A program made the position numbers and the translations under genes. From positions 1 to 43,214 of IMG/VR virus record IMGVR_UViG_3300032308_001472: a DNA stretch of 43,214 bases. One strand, given 5' to 3'. Below the pieces are notes generated by a model that had not been told where the DNA came from, did no database searches, and saw only the letters and a program-made list of their open reading frames with translations. This document shows positions 12,207 to 22,514 of this stretch, one piece after another (within the stretch, counting starts at the first letter, position 1; each line of letters opens with the position of its first letter). The DNA is from a virus.

Positions 12207-15200
12207 CTCGCGCCACTCAGGGCGTTGATGATCGCCTGCAGCTTCTCCAGCGACTCCTTGGTGCGGGCCTTGACCGCAGTGGTCTTGGCATCGCTCCAGG
12301 CCTTGGCCTCGGCGCTCTTGCCTTCCCTGGCGCGAATCTCCAGCTCGTTGCGGGTCCGCTCCAGGTAATGCTCCTTGATGATCTGGATCATCAGCTGGGC
12401 CGGCTGCTGGCGTCGCAGCGACTGGGGCATGTCCTTGCGGGACAGGTCGGAGGTCAGCCGGGGGTCGGCCTCAAACCGCTGGTAGAGCGGGTCGTTGAAC
12501 AGGGAGCGCATGGCCTCGGCCACCTTCTTCCCCCTGACGTGCTTCTCGAGGTAGCTGGCCAGTTCGATGCTGACCGTCTCCCCGTCCTTCACCCGGACCC
12601 CGTTGGGCAGGACCGCCTGGTACTCGATCGGGTATCTGGCTGTGATGTTCCTGCCGGTCATCTCGTTAAGGGCCAGCAGCTTGTCACCCCTGACCGATCC
12701 GTAGATGTCCACGAACTCCCGCTGCAGGGCTGCAGACATCCCCACCCCGTCGAGGTTGCGGCGGCGGAGCTGCACCGGCGGGTCCAGCGCACCCATGGCC
12801 TCCAGCTCGGGATAGATCGGATCGTTTGGCCAGGCGCCAGGGAAGCCGATCGGGATCACCTTGGCGAAATCGATGCCGGCGATGTGGCCTCGGGGGCTGC
12901 CCAGCCAGTCCACATCTTTCTTGTTGCCTTGGAAGCCGGCCACGAACGGCACGGCGCTGTAGGCGAAATCCCGGAGCCTCTTCTGCACATCGGCCAGGGG
13001 GCCATCGATGTCACCAGCGAGGCCCAGCTGGTACTGCATCATGGGGGTGTTCTTGCCGTCCTGGTACTGGTTGGCCAGGTCCATGCCGAAAAGGCGCTCG
13101 ACCGAGTTCACGGCGCCGACGAAGGGCACATAGCCGCCCTTCACCATGAAGCCACCGAACTTGATCAGCGCATCCCACGCATCCATGTTCCCGTCCCCCA
13201 AGGCACTGACCAGTTGCTGCAGCTGAGCCATACCGGTGCCGCGCATGATGTAGCCGGTCAGCACCTGGGCGACCCCGTTGAACAACTCGTTGCCGTCCAG
13301 GTCGCTGGCGCCCGCCTTGGTCGCCGCGTCCTTGACGTCCTTCCACAAGAACAGGGTGGACAAGATGGGGATGCCGCCCAGGTAGGGGAGCCCCATGAAG
13401 CTGTTCCGCTTGGCGGGATCGGGGTGGGTGTTGCCGGTGATCAGGCCTGCCTGGTCCACGGCGGTGAACAGGGACAGCAGGCCCAGGGAAATGACCCAGT
13501 GGCCAGCCACTTCCTGAAAGAGCTCATCGTCCGAAGCCTTCCGGAACCCTTCGCCGACGTCGGAGAAAAAGCTCCCGACCCCCTTAAAGTCTGTCTGCTT
13601 ATAGATCATCGCCAGCATCTTGATCGGGTCGTAGAAGGGGCCGGTGGCCAGCCGCAGATCGAACAGAGTGGCATTGGCCGGGGCCCGCCAGTAGGGCACG
13701 ATCGTGTCGAGCCTCCAATCCTTTTTCGCCGCCATCACTGTGCGGTCAACGCCGCTGATCCAGTCTGTCCCGGGCTCCGCGCCCATGATGCGGCCCCAGT
13801 CCGAACTCGGCGTGCCCTGCATCCGCATCTCGGCTGAGTAGTTGAAGGCCCGCACCGATGCGGGGGTGGCAAAGGTTGGGCCACCGGCCACCTTCTGCTT
13901 CACCATCAGGTCCATCACCTCCTGATCGGTGTACCGGAAAAGGTCGTCATCGACCTCAGGCATCCCGTCAAGGCCCAGCTGGCCATCCATCTGGCCCAGT
14001 TTGTGCTGCTTGCGATACGCCTTGATGTTCGCCTCCGTGGGCGTCACCTGATAGATCGCCTGTTCGATCTGGTCCTGCACCCAGACGTCACGCTTGGCGG
14101 GGGTGTCCAGCTCCAGCGTCACTGCCTCAGCCCTGGCCTTCACCTCCAGGTCGCTCATCAGGTGGAACATGTATTGGAACTTCCCGTGCACCTCATCGAA
14201 GGCGCCGAGCAACCGGAGGGCCGGCTGCAGGGGCATGTCGTGCCACAGCTCCTGCAGCTTCAGTCGGACGGCCACATTCAACTTGGGCCCGGCCATTGCC
14301 ACGTTGGCCAGGAAGTTCTTGGTGGCCCACTGCTGCTGTGCGATCCGGTTGGCCTCTGCCCGCACCTCTGCGTTGGTGCTCATCCGTTTGCCGTAGGTGT
14401 CGGGGTTGCCCCCGAACTGACTTTTGCCCCTGAGCACGGCATCCTTGAATAGCTTCTTAAGCCCCTGCCGCGTCATGTGTAGGGCGTAGTTGTAGGCCTT
14501 GGCGCTGATCTTGGCGCTGTCCAGCAGCCCCAGCCGCTTCAGGCTGCCGGTGCCGGCGGGGACCATCACCAGCCCGTTCTTCATGGTCTTCTGAAGGGGC
14601 CCGTAGAGCATCATTGAGATGTTGGGCATTTCCCCGGACTTGATCAGGGTGACGGTGCTCGATAGCTGCGAGTCCTTGACCCAGGCCCGCCCCAGTCGCA
14701 TGGTGGTGTTGAACCAGTCCTTGTCCAGCTTGGCCTTGGGGTCGATGCCTTCGATCTCCAGGGCCTCCACGATGTCCCGGAGCTGCTGGGCGCCGCCGGG
14801 GCCCTGATCCACCGCGTCGATGATGCGGCCGATCACGGAATCAGGACCGACATCCTCAGCCGTCAGCCCCAGGGTTTCCTCCGGGCCTATCACGCGGGTG
14901 GGCATCACGTCTCCATCCTTGGCGCCCTCGGCGCCCCCGGGGATCAGCCGGTCCTCGGGCTTGGACAGCCAAGGCACATCAATGAAGTCGGGGATGTCCC
15001 CCTCGATCATGTCCGACTGCAGGCTCCGCAGGGTCTTGGCGGTTTGCCCACGGGCGAAGGCCCAGTGGCGCTCACCCAGTAGGGCCAGCTTCGACCACTT
15101 GTAGGCGTCTTGCTTGTACGCGGCGGGCACCTCGGCGCCGGGCAGCCCCTCCATGAAGTCGGCCAGCCTCTCGGTGGCAGCCATGAGCTTCTTCTTCGTC

Positions 15201-15787
15201 CGATCGGCGAACAGGCGGATCCTCGCCATCCGCTCCACCAGTCCGATGAAGCCCGCGGCGTCGTTGGCCATGCGGGCCTGCACCTCGGGCACCGTTACCC
15301 CGAACTCGCTCAGCGCCTCGGCCATGACCTCGGCCATCCGCTCGCGCCCGTACACCTGAGTGACGAAGGCGTAATCCTTGGGGTCCATCTTTTCCCAGGC
15401 ATAGCCCAGGGCCCGCGCCAGCTTGGCGTAGTCCTTGGCTTGGGAGATGTCAATCTCCCGCAGGATCCGGTCATAGTTCTGGAACTGCCCCTCGGATCCC
15501 ACTGGGCGCCGCCGCAGCCCCATCGACCGATCAACGAAATCCTCGAGCTGCTTGCTGTCCAGTGAATCGGCCAACTGCTGGAGGCCACGGTTCAGGTCGC
15601 TCGTGTTCACGATCCGGGGCTTCCCATCGACCCCCGGCAGGATCACGTCGTTGCCGGCCTCGGCGGTGGTGAAGCGATCACCGGCCCGGCGGGCCCGCTC
15701 GGATTCCTCCAGCCGGCGCTGGAGCTCCTGCTTCTGCTTCTGCAGTTCTTGGGACTGCTGGAAGAAGTTGTCGCAAGTGTTGGCCAT
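12203..15787 (-). CDS. internal virion protein D-like (T7 gp16-like)
   Basis: 1194 aa. A helical N-terminus (FFQQSQELQKQKQELQRRLEESERA) is followed by a long mostly helical protein with hydrophobic patches (VISLGLLSLFTAV, MGLPYLGGIPILSTLFLW, VKGGYVPFVGAVNSVERLFGMDLANQYQ). The position, size and layout directly before the fibre genes match the largest ejected core protein of T7-like phages, which forms the DNA-translocating channel across the cell envelope. I see no transglycosylase motif at the N-terminus; in this genome the wall-cleaving domains sit in the protein at 19209-22514 instead. The ATG is 2 nt after the preceding stop. Confidence 0.8.
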   Translation of the reverse strand: MANTCDNFFQQSQELQKQKQELQRRLEESERARRAGDRFTTAEAGNDVILPGVDGKPRIVNTSDLNRGLQQLADSLDSKQLEDFVDRSMGLRRRPVGSEGQFQNYDRILREIDISQAKDYAKLARALGYAWEKMDPKDYAFVTQVYGRERMAEVMAEALSEFGVTVPEVQARMANDAAGFIGLVERMARIRLFADRTKKKLMAATERLADFMEGLPGAEVPAAYKQDAYKWSKLALLGERHWAFARGQTAKTLRSLQSDMIEGDIPDFIDVPWLSKPEDRLIPGGAEGAKDGDVMPTRVIGPEETLGLTAEDVGPDSVIGRIIDAVDQGPGGAQQLRDIVEALEIEGIDPKAKLDKDWFNTTMRLGRAWVKDSQLSSTVTLIKSGEMPNISMMLYGPLQKTMKNGLVMVPAGTGSLKRLGLLDSAKISAKAYNYALHMTRQGLKKLFKDAVLRGKSQFGGNPDTYGKRMSTNAEVRAEANRIAQQQWATKNFLANVAMAGPKLNVAVRLKLQELWHDMPLQPALRLLGAFDEVHGKFQYMFHLMSDLEVKARAEAVTLELDTPAKRDVWVQDQIEQAIYQVTPTEANIKAYRKQHKLGQMDGQLGLDGMPEVDDDLFRYTDQEVMDLMVKQKVAGGPTFATPASVRAFNYSAEMRMQGTPSSDWGRIMGAEPGTDWISGVDRTVMAAKKDWRLDTIVPYWRAPANATLFDLRLATGPFYDPIKMLAMIYKQTDFKGVGSFFSDVGEGFRKASDDELFQEVAGHWVISLGLLSLFTAVDQAGLITGNTHPDPAKRNSFMGLPYLGGIPILSTLFLWKDVKDAATKAGASDLDGNELFNGVAQVLTGYIMRGTGMAQLQQLVSALGDGNMDAWDALIKFGGFMVKGGYVPFVGAVNSVERLFGMDLANQYQDGKNTPMMQYQLGLAGDIDGPLADVQKRLRDFAYSAVPFVAGFQGNKKDVDWLGSPRGHIAGIDFAKVIPIGFPGAWPNDPIYPELEAMGALDPPVQLRRRNLDGVGMSAALQREFVDIYGSVRGDKLLALNEMTGRNITARYPIEYQAVLPNGVRVKDGETVSIELASYLEKHVRGKKVAEAMRSLFNDPLYQRFEADPRLTSDLSRKDMPQSLRRQQPAQLMIQIIKEHYLERTRNELEIRAREGKSAEAKAWSDAKTTAVKARTKESLEKLQAIINALSGAR

Positions 15788-15789
15788 GA

Positions 15790-18700
15790 TCAGCAGCCCT
15801 CCTCGGCGGCACGTTGGCGGATGGATTCCAGCTCCGCATCGATGGCGTCGATGGCTCCCTTGATGCTCTTGGGCTTGCTCTTGGGTTTGACCCCCTTGCC
15901 GCCCGTCTCGTTCAGAAGTTTCTCGGTGTCGTTGAGCAGCTGGTCGATCTCCTTGAACATGCGGCGGTCGCTCTCCACCAGTTCTCTCAGGGTTTCTCTC
16001 ATGCCATCGGCCACGGGGGTGCGGCTGGGCTCCTTGCCCATCACGGTGGTGGGCATCACGCCGTCATCCGGGGGCTCGCTCAGCCGCAGCCGCTCGGGGC
16101 GGACAGGGGCCTGGATCTCTCCGGCTTCCGCCTTGGGCGCGGGCGCCTCGGCGTCATCCCACCCATCGATCATCCCCAGCGCCTTCTTCTCCTCGAAGGT
16201 GCGCTCGTCGTAGCCGTAGGCCTCCCGCAGTTGCTGCTCGGCCTCCCACCGGTTGGCGGCATCGTCCAGGGCCTGCTCACCGGTCAGCCGGATCTCATCC
16301 TCCAGGGCCTGGGCTCCGGGGCTGCCGGGCTCCACCGCCTGGCGGGCATGGATGTCGGCAATGGCGTCGTCGGGCCGCACCCTTGGGCCATCGCTCAGCT
16401 CGGGGATTGGGGTGGTGGGCGGCCGGGCTTCGCCGTTCCGGATCGCCCTGGCCGTGATCCGCATCTTGGCGGCCTCCAGCTCCGCGCCCGTGGGCCTGGG
16501 CTCCACTGGCGGCCCGGCCTGCTCGGGCGGGGCGAACAGATCCACCTGGTCGGGGTTGGCCTCGGGGACCGGCGCCTTGCCCATGGCGGCGTCCATCTCC
16601 CGCTGCAGGATCGCCGGCATGTCATCGGCCACCTGGCGCGCCACCGCCGCCGGCTGCTCACCATCGGCGATCTGCTGGGCTGCACGGTTCAGGCGGTCGG
16701 ACACCTCGCCCGTCTGGTACTTGAGCCGGCTGAAGGCATCCAAGGTCGCCGTGGACTCCTCGGCCACCGCCTTGGAGCCGGCCCGGTCGATCGTGTTTGC
16801 GGCCTTGCTCTCCAGTTGGCCGGCGGCCCTGGCCACCCCACCGAACGCCTTGGCGTCCTTCCGCAGCAGCTCCTCCACCTGGCGCACCAGCCGCACCTTG
16901 GCCCGCGCCCCCTCGTCCACCCCGTAGCTCTCCATGCCGGGGATGCCCCCCTGGCGGGGCTTCACCGCCGGGGAGCTGGCGGTCATGGTGCCGAGCTCCT
17001 TCAGCTCCCAGTCGGGGATGTTCGGATTCCTCCGCACCTCATCGGCCAGCATCCGCATCCCGCCCTCCGGCAGGCCCGAGTCACCGATGATCACCGCCTT
17101 TCGCAGGCTGATGTCGCCCTTCACCGCGGAGCCATAGAGGTCGTCGGGCAGCTTGCTGAGCGCCAGGCCATCACGGGCCCAGCTGCGCTCCCCGGTCATC
17201 CCGGCGGCCTTCAGTTGCTGGGGGGTGGTGAGGCCTGATTCCCGCATGAACTTGGCGGCATCGAAGGCATTGCCCTGGCCTTGGGCGATGTTGGAGATTG
17301 CCCCAAAGGCTCGGGCCGCTGATGCCTTGGTGGCCGTGATCCGGTTGATCGGGAGGCTGGGGATCCCCAATTTTTCGGCGAGCGCAAGGCGGTTGTGACC
17401 GTTCCCCATGTATGTCTGCCCGTCCGCTGGGTCGTCCCACACATCCACCACCCCCTCGGCCTTGGGGTTCCAGAACTCTTCGTCCGATAGGGACGCACCG
17501 ATCTGCTCGCCCTTCTCGTTGACCCCACCCTTGTACTGGAACCGCACCGGATCCCGTCTCATGTCGGCGGTCGCCATGAACTCCTGGCCGCTCAGCCGCT
17601 CCACCAGCACCGTGCGCCCCTTGTGGGACAGAGACCGCAGCGCATCCCGGATGTCGGTGGCTGTGGCGTCCTCCCAGCCGCCCCGCATGTTGATCAGCTC
17701 CTGCACCACCTCGGGGGAGGCGTCGGGGTTGTTCAGGGCCCTCAGTGCCGCCGGGTCCACGGCGTCCAGCATCGCGCTCCAGCCCTCAACCTCGCCCATG
17801 CCCTCCATGTAGAGCTGGCTGACCCGATCGGTGGGGGCCGCCACCTGATCGAAGCGGATCGGCTCGGGCTGCGGCGTCATCGCCTGCTCCTCCTGGAACC
17901 GCTGCACCGGCTCGGTGATCGGCCCATCGGTGCGGTCCAGTTCTCGGATCTGCTCGGGGGCGAGCTCATCCAGCGTCTTCAGCACATCAGTGGCCTCGGG
18001 CAGCTCTGGGTCGAAGTCGTCCCATGGGTTCACCTCCGGGTCCATGGGATCGGGCAGATCCCCCTGCTTGGGCTTGGCGAACCCCTCCACCGCTGCGGTG
18101 TTCTGCTGGTTCATCGCAGCGATCTGGCTATCCACGTCGGCCAGTTGCTGCTGCAGGGCGGGGTCCGCCGCAGGGGTGGGCGCCGGCTCCTGCCCCAGCC
18201 GCTGGCGCATGGCCGCATCAGCCTCGGCGAAACCCGCCGGGGGCTTCTGTGGTGCCGCATCGGCCACAGCAGGGCCCGGCCTGGTGGCGCCATCCCCGGT
18301 GTCCTCGGTCACCCCGCCCTGGTTCAGGCGGCCCCGGGCGTTCACCTCGTTCTGTCTCAGCCTCGCCCCCCGCAGCCAGCGGGCCGTGGCAGGCAGCGCC
18401 TTGGCAGCAGCGCCGATGGTGGCACCGACCGCCTGGCCGCCCACCACGTTCCCCATGAAGGTGGCGCCGGCCGCATCGATCATGTCGAGCTTGCCGGCCT
18501 TGTCCCCCAGCCCGCCCGGCAGCTTGGTGCCCAGCATCTGGTTCACGAAGTCCACGAACCCGCCGCCGGTGTTGTCGTCCAGGAGCTGGCTCAGGGCCTC
18601 GTTCGCGCTGAAGCTGGCGGCGCCGCGTACCATTTTCCCGGTCAGGGTGGCCGCCCTCAGCGCACTGACGCCGCCGGTGGCGGGGGCCAGGCCAATGTTC

Positions 18701-19209
18701 AGGAGGAGGGAGCGGTTGAACATGTCCTTGTCCCGCTCCCCCCTCGTCTGCTCGCTGGGAGGCTTGGCCCCCAGCAGCCGGTAGGCGTTGTCCACCCCAC
18801 CGTCCAGGAGCGGCCCAAGCCGCCCCCCGCTGGGGTCCGCACGCTTGGCGCCTCGCGACCGCTGGTAGGCCGAGTAGCCCATCCGCAGGGCGTTGTCGGC
18901 CACCCCAACCGGGCCGGCCAGCATCTGGGGGGCGTTGACGTTGCCGAAGGCCACCCGCGTCATCGCAGGGTTCACGTTCCTTGCCAGCCGCATCATCGAC
19001 CGCACCGGATCCCTGCGGGCCTGGCGGAACTCGTAGGTGACATCGTTGGCCAGTTGCTGAAACGGGTTTAGCGGGCGGCGGCGGGCGGCGGGCCGCGGCT
19101 TCGGCTTGGCCTTGGTGTCCTCCTGCGGCACAGAAGGCAACAGGTCTGCAGAGGAATCCGTGCCGACGATCGTGGCTTTTCCGTTGATGATGCGGATGCT
19201 GGTGGGCAT
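15790..19209 (-). CDS. internal virion protein with embedded DdrB/ParB-like domain
   Basis: 1139 aa. The N-terminal 70 residues are basic (KPKPRPAARRRPLNPFQQLA). A Pro/Gln/acid-rich centre follows. Residues about 575-680 contain VVDVWDDPADGQTYMGNGHNRLALAEKLG, ITATKASAARAFGAISNIAQGQGNAFDAAKFMRESGL. This is the signature of DdrB-like/ParB-superfamily domains found in large phage 'polyvalent' proteins delivered with the genome. A helical C-terminus ends in a long charged region. It lies between the gp15-like and gp16-like genes and is expected to be part of the ejected inner core. The ParB-like domain suggests that it also acts on DNA in the cell; that part is inference. Confidence 0.75.
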   Translation of the reverse strand: MPTSIRIINGKATIVGTDSSADLLPSVPQEDTKAKPKPRPAARRRPLNPFQQLANDVTYEFRQARRDPVRSMMRLARNVNPAMTRVAFGNVNAPQMLAGPVGVADNALRMGYSAYQRSRGAKRADPSGGRLGPLLDGGVDNAYRLLGAKPPSEQTRGERDKDMFNRSLLLNIGLAPATGGVSALRAATLTGKMVRGAASFSANEALSQLLDDNTGGGFVDFVNQMLGTKLPGGLGDKAGKLDMIDAAGATFMGNVVGGQAVGATIGAAAKALPATARWLRGARLRQNEVNARGRLNQGGVTEDTGDGATRPGPAVADAAPQKPPAGFAEADAAMRQRLGQEPAPTPAADPALQQQLADVDSQIAAMNQQNTAAVEGFAKPKQGDLPDPMDPEVNPWDDFDPELPEATDVLKTLDELAPEQIRELDRTDGPITEPVQRFQEEQAMTPQPEPIRFDQVAAPTDRVSQLYMEGMGEVEGWSAMLDAVDPAALRALNNPDASPEVVQELINMRGGWEDATATDIRDALRSLSHKGRTVLVERLSGQEFMATADMRRDPVRFQYKGGVNEKGEQIGASLSDEEFWNPKAEGVVDVWDDPADGQTYMGNGHNRLALAEKLGIPSLPINRITATKASAARAFGAISNIAQGQGNAFDAAKFMRESGLTTPQQLKAAGMTGERSWARDGLALSKLPDDLYGSAVKGDISLRKAVIIGDSGLPEGGMRMLADEVRRNPNIPDWELKELGTMTASSPAVKPRQGGIPGMESYGVDEGARAKVRLVRQVEELLRKDAKAFGGVARAAGQLESKAANTIDRAGSKAVAEESTATLDAFSRLKYQTGEVSDRLNRAAQQIADGEQPAAVARQVADDMPAILQREMDAAMGKAPVPEANPDQVDLFAPPEQAGPPVEPRPTGAELEAAKMRITARAIRNGEARPPTTPIPELSDGPRVRPDDAIADIHARQAVEPGSPGAQALEDEIRLTGEQALDDAANRWEAEQQLREAYGYDERTFEEKKALGMIDGWDDAEAPAPKAEAGEIQAPVRPERLRLSEPPDDGVMPTTVMGKEPSRTPVADGMRETLRELVESDRRMFKEIDQLLNDTEKLLNETGGKGVKPKSKPKSIKGAIDAIDAELESIRQRAAEEGC

Positions 19210-22200
19210 CAGGGTTTTCCTCGTTGGTTCGGATCGACCATGACCCGGATGCGCTCCACACCCCGGCTGGTGGAGCCAAACAGCCTCGTAAAGGCTACCG
19301 GTGACAGGTCGATCAGGCGATCCGCTGGCTTCTTCTCAGTGCCGCCCATCTGCCCGGTGTCGTTGGCCCAGACCCGGACTTTCCGGCCGGTGTTCACGTC
19401 CTCCACGATGAGCCATTTGTTCATCAGCCTCGGCTTCAGCGACCACTGCACGGCTGCAGTCATCTGCTTGCCGGTGAACACCTCCCCATTGGCGGTCCTG
19501 CCACCCAGCACCCCATCACTGCCGCCGCTGCCGGTGTAGAAGGTGGCCATGCCGGTCATGGCCCCACGGGCGCCGCTGCCGCGCCCCCCTGACGCGCCAG
19601 GGCTGCCAACGCGAATCAGCCCGATGGCCCCGCTTCGGGATGGGTTCAGCTTGCCGCGGGTTGTCTCGGCAGTCCCCATCCTGCCGCTCAGGTGCTCAAG
19701 GTGAAGATGTGGCCCCGTGCTCCTACCGCTGCCAACCTCTCCCTTCGCACCACCGGAATACGCAATGATCTGATTGGGCGAGATTGGCGTTCCGTTCCGG
19801 ATGTTGTCGGGGATGCGCGAAAGGTGCGCCATCCGGATCACGGAACCATTGGGGAGCTGGACATCAACGAAGTTGCCGTATCCCCCATTGGCTTCGGAGG
19901 CCCTGCTGTTCGTCCTGGAGACGCGGACAACGGTCCCACCTACGCCCAGGCCAAGCGGGGTTCCTTGTGCGATCGCGGCATCCTGGCCTTCGTGGGGGCG
20001 GCGGCGGAACGATTCATGCGCGCCGAAACCGCTGCCCAGTTCAGCGGGCTTTAGGCCCCGTGGGGATGCCAGCATGGTCTGGCCTTCCGATCCCTCGGTG
20101 AACCGGCTCCGCAGGGAATGGAAAGGCATCCCGCCTCTGCTCGCGGCCCTGGCCGGCTGGATCCCCAGCATGATGTCGGCCAGCCAGTTGCCGGCCACTG
20201 CGAACGGGCTGGGCCTGCCGGAGCTGCTGATCTTCTGGCCGGCGGCGGTGGCCTTGTTCGCCTTGTCCAGCAGCCGCTTGCGCTCGGCTGGCCCCAGCAG
20301 CCCGGGGTAGCCGTCGCTCTGGCGCAGGAGCCACCGGGCGGGGCTCATGCCGGCGGCCCTCGCCGCACGCTGCACGGCTGCGCTGGGCGCCTGCCCATCC
20401 AGCACCCGCATCACCTCCTTCATGGCACTGGGCTTTTCGAGGACGACATCGCCGCGCTGGAGCACCTTCGGGTCCACGTTGTCGAGGTTGCTGCTGGTGA
20501 CCGTGGGCGTCCTGCTCCACTGCCGGCCGGGTGGGGGCGGCGGTTCCGGGTTGCCGGTGCCGGACTGCGGCGGCTCCACCTTCCCGCCCTGGACGCCCGG
20601 GCCGCCGCTGAGGCCACCGGGGAACAGGTACTTCCGCAGGTTCTCGTCCTTGGTGGCCAGATACTCGTTGAGGGCCTGGGTGGCGATGGCGGTCTGCTGG
20701 GTGTTGTTCAGCCGGCCGCCGGCCTTGACCTCCGCCTCGTCTATCCGCGCCTGCATGTGCTTGCGGGCCCCCTCGGACAGGCGGGTTGTAGCGGTGCTGA
20801 GGTTGGCATCGTTGAATGCTATGAACCCCTCTATGTCCTTCAGCCCTAGTTTCAACGCCGCCGCAATGCTCTCCGGATACTCGCGCTGCAGTGCCGCAAT
20901 GACCCCCTGTCTCAGGATCGGGTCGATGATCCCCCGCTTGCTGTTCTGCGCCTCCTTCTCCTTGGCGGTCGCCATGACGTGGAACCGCTTCAGGTATTCG
21001 GCTTGGACGTCATCGGGCATCCCGGCGATCCGCGCCTTCAGTTCCAGCAGTGCTCTGGCCCGGTTGAAGCCTGCCGGGCCGATGGCGTCCAGGGCACCCA
21101 AGAGCTCCTCCGGGCCGGTTCGCACGGCTTCGCGCTCGGCGATGTTGCCGACGACCCGCCCGTACTTGTCGGTGGCCTCCAGCATCTGGGCCTTCCCCAT
21201 CCCCTTCTTTTTCCATTCGGCTTCCAGCTCCAGCAGTGCCGCGCCCCGCTCGGGTGACGCCTCCGGGTATTCGGAAAGCACCATCGCCAGTTCGTCCTCG
21301 TAGCCCCTCTGCAGCGTTGCCTCCTGCCGGGCCTGCTCCTCATACCTCCAACGCTTCTCTGCCCTTATCTCCTCACGGCTCTGACTTTCGTCTTCCGCGA
21401 AGTCAGGAGCGAACATGCTCCACGCCCGCGGCCTCTTGCCGTCCTTGCCCTTGGGCCCCACCGGGACCCCCTGCAGGATCTCAAGGAACTCCGTCATCTC
21501 CCCCTCTTCTTCCTCGGTCTTCGCCTGGGTCAGCCGGCTATAGGTGACCTCTCGCAGGTAGTCGATGGTTTTGCGGATCGTTTCCGTGGTCTCCCCCCGG
21601 AGGCCCATCTCTGCCCGGATCCTGCTGATGGACTGGCCAAGCACCAGCTGCATGACGTTCTTGAAGTTGGGGTCACCCACCGCTGCAGTCAGAACGATCC
21701 GTTCGCCAGTGTCATCGTCGAATCCCCTGTAGGTGACGCTCCCCTCCGTCCTGGCGTTGGCGTAGCTCTGCAGCATCTCCACGGCAGCCATCGGCGCCAC
21801 GGTGCTCTTCTGGAAGGCAGAGAAGGCGTCGTAGTGCTCGGACGAAACCCTGTCCCACGCCTGCGCGATCTCCGGGTTCACGTAGTCCTGGAAGCCGGCG
21901 CTGGTCTCGCTCAGCCCGTACTTCTGCAGCAGCCCCTTGGTGGCGTCCACCTTGATCTGGGCCAGCCGCGGGTCGTTCGGCTCCCAGGTGTTCGCCTCCG
22001 GCGTGCTGCGGTACGCGTCAAGGACGGTGGTCTTCACCTCCCCCGCCGCCAGCCGGGCCAATTGGTTCTCTCGCCCGGCCTGCCGGAACGGGTTCACCCG
22101 ATCCATCAGCTGACCGGCGATCGGATCGACCGCATCCACCGCCCGGTTCTGTGCCGCATACTCAGCCCCCGCCCGCAGCCGCTGCTGGTTGGCGAGCACC

Positions 22201-22514
22201 TGGGCCCGCACGGCGTCGTTCCGGCCCTTCTGATACTCGGTGCTGGCGTAGAGCTCCACCCCGGCGCCGGCCGCCTTGGTCAGCGCGGCGTTGAAGGGCT
22301 GCAGGGCATTGGCCAGCTGGGCCCACTGGTTGGAACCCTCCGTGCTCCCGCCGGTGCCTGCCACCGTGGTCTGCATCTGCAACGGGTTGCTGCTCAGCAC
22401 CCGAAGCTGGGGGAGGCCAGCCTGTTGGTTGCGGGCTGCCGGCCGCAGGAAGGTGTCTACCCCCTGGGCGACAGGGACGATCGAACCGCCTGGTAGTTCT
22501 CTCATGGTCGTCAC
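19209..22514 (-). CDS. internal virion protein C-like with M23 peptidase and RlpA-type barrel
   Basis: 1101 aa. The N-terminal about 700 residues are helical, as in T7 gp15 (core protein). Residues about 831-945 form an M23 metallopeptidase: H841-EGQ-D845 as first zinc ligands, and GPHLHLEH with H936 and H938. Residues about 990-1092 are an RlpA-like double-psi beta-barrel (MATFYTG, GGRTANGEVF, TAAVQWSL, VRVWANDTGQ, RLIDLSPVAF) with the conserved Asp at about 1052. Two peptidoglycan-active domains in one ejected protein would open the wall during DNA entry. The gene overlaps its neighbours by a few bases, in T7 order between gp14-like and gp16-like genes. Confidence 0.85.
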   Translation of the reverse strand: MTTMRELPGGSIVPVAQGVDTFLRPAARNQQAGLPQLRVLSSNPLQMQTTVAGTGGSTEGSNQWAQLANALQPFNAALTKAAGAGVELYASTEYQKGRNDAVRAQVLANQQRLRAGAEYAAQNRAVDAVDPIAGQLMDRVNPFRQAGRENQLARLAAGEVKTTVLDAYRSTPEANTWEPNDPRLAQIKVDATKGLLQKYGLSETSAGFQDYVNPEIAQAWDRVSSEHYDAFSAFQKSTVAPMAAVEMLQSYANARTEGSVTYRGFDDDTGERIVLTAAVGDPNFKNVMQLVLGQSISRIRAEMGLRGETTETIRKTIDYLREVTYSRLTQAKTEEEEGEMTEFLEILQGVPVGPKGKDGKRPRAWSMFAPDFAEDESQSREEIRAEKRWRYEEQARQEATLQRGYEDELAMVLSEYPEASPERGAALLELEAEWKKKGMGKAQMLEATDKYGRVVGNIAEREAVRTGPEELLGALDAIGPAGFNRARALLELKARIAGMPDDVQAEYLKRFHVMATAKEKEAQNSKRGIIDPILRQGVIAALQREYPESIAAALKLGLKDIEGFIAFNDANLSTATTRLSEGARKHMQARIDEAEVKAGGRLNNTQQTAIATQALNEYLATKDENLRKYLFPGGLSGGPGVQGGKVEPPQSGTGNPEPPPPPGRQWSRTPTVTSSNLDNVDPKVLQRGDVVLEKPSAMKEVMRVLDGQAPSAAVQRAARAAGMSPARWLLRQSDGYPGLLGPAERKRLLDKANKATAAGQKISSSGRPSPFAVAGNWLADIMLGIQPARAASRGGMPFHSLRSRFTEGSEGQTMLASPRGLKPAELGSGFGAHESFRRRPHEGQDAAIAQGTPLGLGVGGTVVRVSRTNSRASEANGGYGNFVDVQLPNGSVIRMAHLSRIPDNIRNGTPISPNQIIAYSGGAKGEVGSGRSTGPHLHLEHLSGRMGTAETTRGKLNPSRSGAIGLIRVGSPGASGGRGSGARGAMTGMATFYTGSGGSDGVLGGRTANGEVFTGKQMTAAVQWSLKPRLMNKWLIVEDVNTGRKVRVWANDTGQMGGTEKKPADRLIDLSPVAFTRLFGSTSRGVERIRVMVDPNQRGKP

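Noticed and set aside
11993-19071. Long plus-strand open frames (up to 614 codons) opposite the internal virion protein genes
   Set aside because: Antisense shadows caused by high GC at third codon positions; the minus-strand frames have recognisable phage domains.
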